From contig CM055092.1 of the NCBI GenBank assembly GCA_029204225.1, positions 42,108,904 to 42,172,903 of the forward strand: DNA of 64,000 nucleotides. Direction: 5' to 3'. Made by a program: the position numbers and the translations under genes. Positions within the stretch are counted from its first letter, which is position 1. The number at the start of each line of letters is the position of its first letter. Below are positions 57,042-64,000 of the stretch, piece after piece. Source of the DNA: Diphasiastrum complanatum (Eukaryota > Streptophyta > Lycopodiopsida > Lycopodiales > Lycopodiaceae). The notes under the pieces were generated by a model that made no database searches, had not been told where the DNA came from, and worked only from the letters and a program-made list of their open reading frames with translations.

Positions 57042-59308
57042 CTCTCTTCAACTAGTTTTAGCATGGACTTTGGTAACACTCCAAGTGATGTCCTATGCTT
57101 TAGACAAGTCCTTTCCCAATGATTTGGTGAAGATACCAGCTACACATTCCCTTGAAGACACATGTTGAAGTTCCACCTCCTTTGCCATGACTTTCTCCCT
57201 CACAAAATGATATGCCACCTAAATATGCTTGCTCCTAGCATGAAAGATAAGAATTTTGGCTGATAGATTGTCACAAAAGATGATAGGGATCTCTGAAATT
57301 CCAGCAAATGAAGACCCTTGATCATCCTCTTGATCCATACCATTTCCTTTGTGCAATGTGTAAGAGCTTTGTACTTCGTCTCACTAGATGACAATGAGAT
57401 AGTAGCTTGTTTCTTTGACATCCATGATATAGCTCCATCACCTATGAAAATACAATGAGCACAAATGATTTCCTATCCATTATATCTCCAACATAGTTCA
57501 AATATGAAAATTCAAAAAGATTAGATAATGATCCCTCATACAATATGCCAAAATCTCGAGTTCCAATGATGTATCTCAAAACTTGTTTTCCTAGCTTCCA
57601 GTGCTCCTCTCTAGGATCTTGCATGAATTGACTCAATATTCCAATAAAATAGCTTAGATATGGTCTAGTAATGGTTAGATGGATGAGTGAACCAACTAGC
57701 TTTCTATAGAGAGTAATGTCCTTGAAGGATCTTTCACTACCTCTTATAGCTAGCTTTACATGAGACTCCATAGGTGTATCACAAGCTTTTGCATCTACTA
57801 TATGAAATCTTGCTAGAATAGCATTACCATACTTTTCATAACAAGTGAAAGTAGATTGAGAAGATCTAATGACCTCTATTTCCAAAATGTAATAAAGTTA
57901 CCAAGATCATGCACCTCAAATTCTTCTTAAGAGCAATCTTGATATCCTCCACATCTTGATTTTTTCCACCACTCAAGATGATATCATCCACATAGATTAG
58001 CAATATGGTAACATCATTTCCAGCAAACCTATAATAAAGTGAATGATCATAGTCACTCATAACAAAGCCTTGAGAGGGTAAAAAAGTGCTAAGCTTAGCA
58101 TACCAACTCCTTGGTGCTTGCGTAAGGCCATAACATCTCTTTTGTAGTAGACACCAAGATCACCATTCAAGAATTCATTTGTAATGTCCAATTGCCATAG
58201 ATCCCATCCATAAAGAGTAGCAAGTGAGATGATGACTCGAGCATATCCTTTTGCCACTAACCTTGCCTTGTACTTGTTGATAGATCCATCTTGGTTCATC
58301 TTCACCTTGTCCATTTTCATCCAATAGATTTCTTGTTCTTAGCTAACTCCACCAATCTCCATGTTCTATTCTTCATAAGATCTTGATACTCAAGATCCAT
58401 TGCTTGGATCCACTCCTCTTTGTTCATTACTTCATCTACTCTTGTAGGTTCATCAAAAGAGGTTAGGAAAGCAACATAATTTCCAAAAACTACTTGATTA
58501 CCCTTTGCATCATATCTGAGCCTTGACGGCATTTGTCTTTCCCTTCATGTTCTCCTTGGTTTTTGACTTGATGAAGGTCCATCGTCATCACCATCTAAAG
58601 TAGGATCATCTACATCAACATCACGAATGTTAGATCCATTCACATCGCCATCAATAATGCTTTAAGAAACTTTTGGAATGTTCTCCTCATAAAAAATGAC
58701 ATCTCTACCAACAATCACTTTGTTGTAGGCTTTACTCACCTCACTATATCCAACAAAAATAACTTTCCTTGAAGATGGGTCCTCCTTGGTCCTATAATCA
58801 AGAGTAATGTTGACATAGCATGTGCATCCAAAGGTTCTTAGAAAGTTGACACTCGGCCTCCTCTTGAATAGCATCTCAAAAGGTGTCCTTCCATCCAAAT
58901 TAGCACTCGACCACCTATTGCACAAGAAATTGACACACAAAAAGCTTGATCCCAAAATGGTTTCTCAAGATTAGCACTTAATCTTGTGGATTTAGCACTT
59001 TCACATAAAGTCCTATTCTTCCTTTCAACCACTCCATTATATTGTGGGGTCCTTGATGTTGTATACTCCCTCTTGATCCCATGCTGATTACAAAAGGCCT
59101 TGAACTTGGTAGATATGTACTCATCACCATTGTCACTCCTTAAGCACTTGATCCTTGTGGGAAATTGGTTCTCCCTTGCATTCTTGAACTTGATAAAGAC
59201 GTAGGTTTTGCATTGGTTGGAATGATGAAAAATTCGAATTCGACCTTGAGCCGGAATTAGACCAAGAACCAAAATTTGACCCAGACTGCATATTGTTCTT
59301 TTTGTCAA
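57042..59308 (-). pseudogene. Copia J pol, decayed (integrase to RNase H)
   Basis: Minus-strand order: integrase from 59205 (KCLRSDNGDEYISTKFKAF, YNGVVERKNRTLCES; 58955-58662 FGCTCYVNITLDYRTKEDPS), linker (MPSRLRYDAKGNQV, 58532), RT start EEWIQAMDLEYQDLMKNRTW, YKARLVAKGYA (58320; a deletion removes ETFAPVAK), LDITNEFLNGDLG, catalytic LLIYVDDIILSG (58060-57866), connection ACDTPMESHVKLA and LTITRPYLSYF (57885-57442), RNase H MSKKQATISLSSSETKYKAL (57421-57200). At least five frameshifts. Sequence beyond 59210 is unrelated, so gag, protease and early integrase are gone. Confidence 0.85.
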
Positions 59309-60284
59309 GATAAGTTGACTTTGTAAATCTCTTGCATCTAAACTTCTAATTTTTTGAGTATAGATCTTAATGATCCGACCTTGAGCCTAGGGAGGATGCA
59401 GTTCTTTGGATATCCTCTTTTAGAAGCATAGAAATCACTCTTGAAAGAGTGAGATGCTCCTCGGTCAAAATTGCCATGGCCCAATTTTTATAGGCTTCAA
59501 GTTCTTAGCAGAGATTTTGTTTGACATAGATTCTGCTTGACAACGGGCTCAACCACGAATCTCATCTACTCGGATCTCTCTGTAGTACAATGGTAGTATG
59601 TCCCGCCTGTCAGTATGGCACACCTAAAACCTGATTTTGGTCCTTTACTGACAATGGTAACTCATCTTGGATATAAGATCTATCAAGACTTGTTCATCTA
59701 TGGTTCTACAGTTCTGCTTCAGATTTCTTTTTGTTTTCTTACAGTCTGTAAATTATTATTAATCTAATCTACACAAGAAATAGGGAACTAGATTGAATCT
59801 GGTCCTACTAAAATTACCAAAACAATAGAACAACATCTAAGTAAACAAATGAAAATCCTATAGAGTGCTTATTACAACTTTCACTCAACACTTGTGATAA
59901 AAACTCCTCATAAAGCCAAGAATAGGAAAGCATCGAAACTGAGTGGATCAACCTCCAAGCCCTGCACATCTACCTGATACTAATCCCAAACCAAACCTTA
60001 AAAGAAGAATCAACAACAATCACATTCATACATCAGCACCCAAACTAAAATGCATGAAGATGGAGCATGGAAGCAAATGCAAGCAGTAGAATATTCAATT
60101 AACAAAGCAACAACATTTAAGTACATAAACACATGCTTTGAAACTCGTGGAGGAGGCCTCTATATATACCCACGAACTGGTGAATCCAAATCTCTCACAA
60201 TTTGGGTTCCAGTTCTTACAAATGAGTGAACCCCATTCTATAAATATTTGGATTCCATCTCTTATTTGATAATAGGAGGCCTCT
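59309..60284. other. Unassigned DNA with a tRNA-like relic
   Basis: No protein domain was recognised. Apart from the tRNA-Asp-like stretch at 59574-59615 nothing was identified; the right part may belong to the H repeat. Confidence 0.35.
59574..59615 (+). ncRNA. tRNA-Asp-like 5' half (pseudogene or SINE head)
   Basis: TGTAGTACAATGGTAGTAT followed by CCCGCCTGTCA matches the D-arm and anticodon arm (GTC) of plant tRNA-Asp (TGTAGTATAGTGGTAAGTAT, CCCGCCTGTCACG). The 3' side of the anticodon stem is degraded (GTATGG for CGCGGG) and no T-arm is convincing. It is not a functional tRNA. Confidence 0.5.
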
Positions 60285-60600
60285 TTATGAAAAAACATAA
60301 CTCAAGTTGAGAGAGTCTAAATTACTAGCTCTCACATGGTTATCCATCTTTTGGGAATCACCATGGGGCTCACAAATTGTACATTTTAGCCTAGCACTAA
60401 TAATTCTCATGCTCTCAGACTTAGCTCTCAATTGCATCTCTGCTAGAAGCCCTTTTGAGTGAAGAGGTTCTACATCGACATATGGACTTCTCGGACAGCT
60501 TCTTTGAGGGCCTTGCCAAATAGTCATCCAAGGTTGTGGTACTCTTTTTGTATCAGGAATCCTCGGTGTTGAACCCTCGGACCTTGATCCAGCAAAGATG
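60285..60600 (-). repeat. Diverged repeat H2
   Basis: Resembles 19130-19351 (see there). An open frame of 130 codons on the minus strand crosses it but shows no domain. Both copies end with a GCTGGATC start on the minus strand, compatible with an LTR edge. Confidence 0.4.
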
Positions 60601-60679
60601 TCATTCTTACTCTTTTGGAAGGAATGAAGAAAGTCCCGTAGAAGGCTACACAGTCTCATCAAGTGGATCTTGATCAAAA

Positions 60680-62525
60680 GAATTAAATCTAGGTGGTGAT
60701 GGAGGCGAAAATATTTTATGAGTGATGGGTGGTGGATTAGTTATGAGGTTGTATTGAGTTGTTGGCAAAATGAACTGTTTTAAAAAATGGTCATCAGATT
60801 TTAGAGAAATGTAGTGGGTATGGTGTTAGAAGTGGATGTGGAGGTGGTTGAATGAGCAAATGAAAAAAATGAAGGTTGGTAAGATGAAAATGGTTCAAAA
60901 AAATAAGAAGACGAGTGGGGCAACTGAGTATATGTGGAGGAGTCCATGGCAGGTTTGTGGACAGAGCCAGCTATGGAACCTTGATATGGCATGCCAAATC
61001 TAGCACCTCGTTGGTGGATGGATTGTTGATGAATCGGCTTTGCACAGGAGCTCCAACATCATCGTTGTCATCATCCTTTTTCTATACTAATACACCTGCG
61101 TCAAGTCTATAGGACATATTTCAAATGAGGTCGATCTGTTATTTAGACTGGAGGAGTGCTGGCAGCTTCTTATTGTTTTCGTCTTCTAAAATTTGATGGT
61201 TCCTCTTCAGGGCTTCATGTTTCTGGATTAAAGAGGCATACTTCTCCATTTTTATTGCCACTCTAGAAGATGAAACTGGTACATTTATATCTTTCGGCCT
61301 GATTGGTTGCTTGATTGTTGTCATCATGTCAGTTAGTCTCTTATTTTATTGTGAGATCTAACCGACACTTGAACTGGTCTTGCACCTCTTGGAGAGACTG
61401 GTGTTGATTTGAAAACTGGTTCTGCTCTTCCAGTCTCTTGGCCATTTCATTATGTGATTCTTCCATGATTGTCAACAACTATATGTCTCTTAACTGCAGG
61501 TCTTGCTTTGACGTTCTGAGCTCATTTTTCTATTGTGTTAGCTGGTCCACCAACTAGTGAAGGTGGTATGAGGTCTCATCATGCCACTTCAAGGACTCCT
61601 TGGATCTCTCGGGCAAGTTGGCATAGGCTAGAAGGATGGGAAACTCAGTAGGAAAATGATGGTAAGTAGGAAAAGAAAACTGAGAAACTATGGAATGAGT
61701 CGGTAGTGGAATGGTTAGTTGAGTATTTACAATAGTAGCAATGGAGGTGGTAGGAATGGTAGCAACAGCGGTAAGAGAGACGGTGATGGAGATGGTATCA
61801 ACAATGGTGGTGGTGGAAGTGGAGGTTAGTGATTTGAATGGTGAAATTGCCTCTAAAACTGTATCCACCTCCTCTTCTACAAGATTGCCTTCATCGAAGT
61901 ATTCAAGAGCATCTACATCGATGAAGTCGTTTTGCTTCAGAATAGAGGGATCTTCAACTTTCTCTTCGGCCCTTGGGCTTCTCTGGACTTCCACTAACAT
62001 TGTGTTGTTTGATCTTCTACCTTTGTTTCTTTATCATTAGCTGCACTTGTCTCTTATACTTTTTTGTCGTGAGTGGGATCAGCTGCAATTGTGTCTTTTG
62101 CTCATGTAGTTGCAGGCAACTCCCTTTCTCCCTCCCCTGAGACTGTTGCATGTGGTTGGATGGCTACCATAGAATCAACTGCTTGTTGGACGCGAGGGGA
62201 TGATGTCAGTAGTTGTACTGTCCCAGCTAGTAATTGGGATTTGGAGCGTCTATAGGTGATTGCACAACTAGAAGTAACCCGGATGATGAGTGGGTTCTAG
62301 ACCATCGAGTACATGATTGGACGGGTGTCTACTGGGTGTCCATGATCTGGAGCTGAGGTGAGGAGGCAGTAGTTGAAGTTCTTCGTTGTCTGTTGCATCT
62401 CGTTTGGAGGTTTTCTTTCTCTTCATCCTCAATTTCCTCATTACCACACGAAGAATTGGCGTGGTGACTAAAGCTTGTTTGAGGTCTTCGATTTAATCGT
62501 GTCTTCTCTCCACCTTGCATCAATA
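60680..62525 (-). pseudogene. Degenerate retroelement ORF with coiled-coil and Ser/Thr-rich parts
   Basis: Minus-strand pieces in order: 62523-62329 (MMQGGEKTRLNRRPQ, acidic Glu run), 62000-61554 (IDVDALEYFDEGNLVEEEVD, then a Thr/Ile/Ser-rich stretch, then ANLPERSKESLKWHDE), then Gln/Glu/Leu-rich coiled-coil-like sequence with stops (NEMAKRLEEQNQ, HQSLQEVQDQF, near 61460-61350), 61327-61139, and a Ser/Thr/Phe-rich tail (60992-60801). Lying between a Gypsy RT (L) and repeat H2, it could be the extra ORF of a Gypsy element or a Gag. Function unknown. Confidence 0.4.
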
Positions 62526-62564
62526 ACGATTTGATATACTAACCGTGCTTTATCGGCCGACATA

Positions 62565-63985
62565 ATGTATTATAAAAATACGCTAATAACTTGTGTGGCC
62601 TAGAAAGACATACATTTCCTTCACTGTACCTAGTAGGGGCATTTAGAATCACTCTGATCTTTTCGAGATCAGTGGCTATACCATTTCAAGAAATGATATG
62701 GCTCAGTACCACACCATGGGTAGCCTAGATTTCGCACTTTTTGAGATTCAATGAGATTTGGAACCTTCGACAACGAATGAATATGTTCAAGGGCATTGAG
62801 ATGCTTATCTTGAGAGGCATGCACACTAAGATCATCGAGATAAATCTCTAGATTTTTGTGCAACAGATCCTTGAAAGCTTATTGCATTTACCTTTGGAAT
62901 GTCGATGGGACATTGCACAGACTGAATGGCATAACTTGGTATGTGAAAGTGCCAAACTCTATAACAAACACCGTTTGAAATGATCTTCAGAGAAATTTGT
63001 ACTAAGAAATAGCCACTAAAATTGTCCAAGAAGCTAAAAGCTTCTGCTCATGCCATATCTTTGAGGATTTGTGTGGTTAGAGATAATGAGAAGTGATCTT
63101 TGTATGTTTGATCATTAAGTTTTTTCAAATCCATGCAGATACAGATTTTACCATTTTTCTTTCGTATAGCCACAATTGGCGATACCCAATTGGTATGCTC
63201 CATTTCCTAAATGAAACCAACATCGAGAAGCTTCTGAATATCTTCTCGATCTTCTTGTGATAGGTAGGATTGGTGCAATAAGGTTTCGCTCTCACAGGTA
63301 TGGCACCATCCTGTCACTGGGAGGGAGGAACCCCTTTCATTTCTTTATAACTCCACGCAAACACATCTCTATATTTGCACAATAACTTTTCCAAATCTTG
63401 TAATTGGGTTGGATTCAGGTGGGCTTCTATGTGCATTATACTGTCTATGTCTTTATCATCATCCTTCAGATTGAGAGGTATTGTCTTGGTAGGATTCTCA
63501 AAAGAAGTTGATGGTGGTTGAGGCTTTCATTTTGGCTTTACCATACTGATGATCACATCATTAGTCATGTAATCCTTAAAGCGTTGTGGAACATTATATA
63601 GTGGATTATCAACTATCGCAGGTGGGATCTTAGGAATGTCATCTACAGGTTTGCTTGTAGATGATGAAGCCTGACTAGGATTTTTTTGGTTTTGTATCAA
63701 AGGTTTGATTGGCTGTTTCAACATTTCACACATTTGGAAATGCTTATCAGTCAATCGTACATCAACCTTTGATTTGTTTTGTAGCATGCGGGATATTTGT
63801 GGATTTGTAATAGTAGACATGCATGAATTTTTTTGTGTTTTTCTGTGAACTAAGTCTTCGTCAATGGTGTTCAAGATTTCATCATTGTGTATGTCCCATT
63901 CATAGACTTTTAATTTTGGTCTATATACGTGAGTGTTTATGGGTTGTGGATGTCGCACACAAGCCAATGGTGATGGAAGCAACTC
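62565..63985 (-). pseudogene. Gypsy L pol: linker and RT, continues past window
   Basis: The minus strand from 63982: a linker frame of 151 codons (RPKLKVYEWDIHNDEILNT, IPKIPPAIVDNPLYNVPQRF), then RT N-terminus near 63215-63110 (MEHTNWVSPIVAIRKKNGKI, DLKKLNDQTYKDHF), SFLDNFSGYFLVQI (63040), the catalytic pair as IYLDDLSVHA (62850), then the thumb (SLNLKKCEI, HIISNNGIA-like, FLGHTSY) to about 62565, where it joins the ORF region. Frames change at least four times. RNase H and integrase are absent. Protease and gag would lie beyond base 64000. Confidence 0.82.
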
Positions 63986-64000
63986 TTCTTCCTATTGATC

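Overview
The window is nuclear DNA from a land plant, almost entirely nested and broken LTR retrotransposons. The evidence is Ty1/Copia and Ty3/Gypsy polyproteins, LTRs of about 0.5-0.9 kb (one putative Gypsy LTR may be much longer), primer-binding sites matching initiator tRNA-Met (TGGTATCAGAGC) or tRNA-Asp, plant-type introns and long (CT)n, (AT)n and (GA)n tracts. No bacterial, phage or CRISPR feature was seen. The species cannot be fixed by reading alone; the density of young, nested Copia elements suggests a large, repeat-rich genome. Family letters (A-M) are local labels.

Layout. 1-631: 3' end of a spliced gene of unknown function. 1385-7800: a (TC)n microsatellite split by Copia A1 (minus strand, both LTRs, PBS, PPT, one 1285-codon gag-pol frame, TSD TCTCT). 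8163-9915: 5' end of Copia I (minus). 11041-14018: decayed Copia B1 (plus). 14045-18160: decayed Gypsy M (minus) carrying a MITE and two protease-like segments. 19578-34763: Copia C1 (plus) interrupted by Copia A2; an inversion of about 7.9 kb then cut A2 in its reverse transcriptase, so the 3' halves of both A2 and C1 now lie on the minus strand at 31449-34763. The inverted block also holds pol of Copia K, a partial LTR of B2 and an (AT)n tract. 34849-46021: a mosaic of Gypsy F and E LTR pieces, a D LTR, a chromodomain-type Gypsy pol end (E), and Copia-derived non-autonomous element D2 with a duplicated unknown protein module. 46022-54112: Gypsy G (plus), whose gag is split by internally deleted Copia B3. 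54113-59308: 3' ends of Copia elements C2, D3 and J (all minus). 59309-64000: a tRNA-Asp-like relic, a diverged repeat (H), a coiled-coil/Ser-Thr-rich retroelement ORF region, and Gypsy L (minus), which runs off the window.

How it fits together. Apart from the fragment at 1-631 there is no clear host gene. The elements are parasites at different stages of decay. A1 is nearly intact (one 8-bp deletion near the pol end) and A and C copies are very alike, so these families moved recently. B1, M, J, G and L are old and full of stops. Several LTR families (A, C, D, I) share a palindromic CACACGTGTG/CACATGTG module, and C and D also share a paired-palindrome block in U3. The most unusual items are the A2/C1 inversion proven by a shared TSD, the D2 element with its unknown duplicated module, and the shared palindromic LTR motif.
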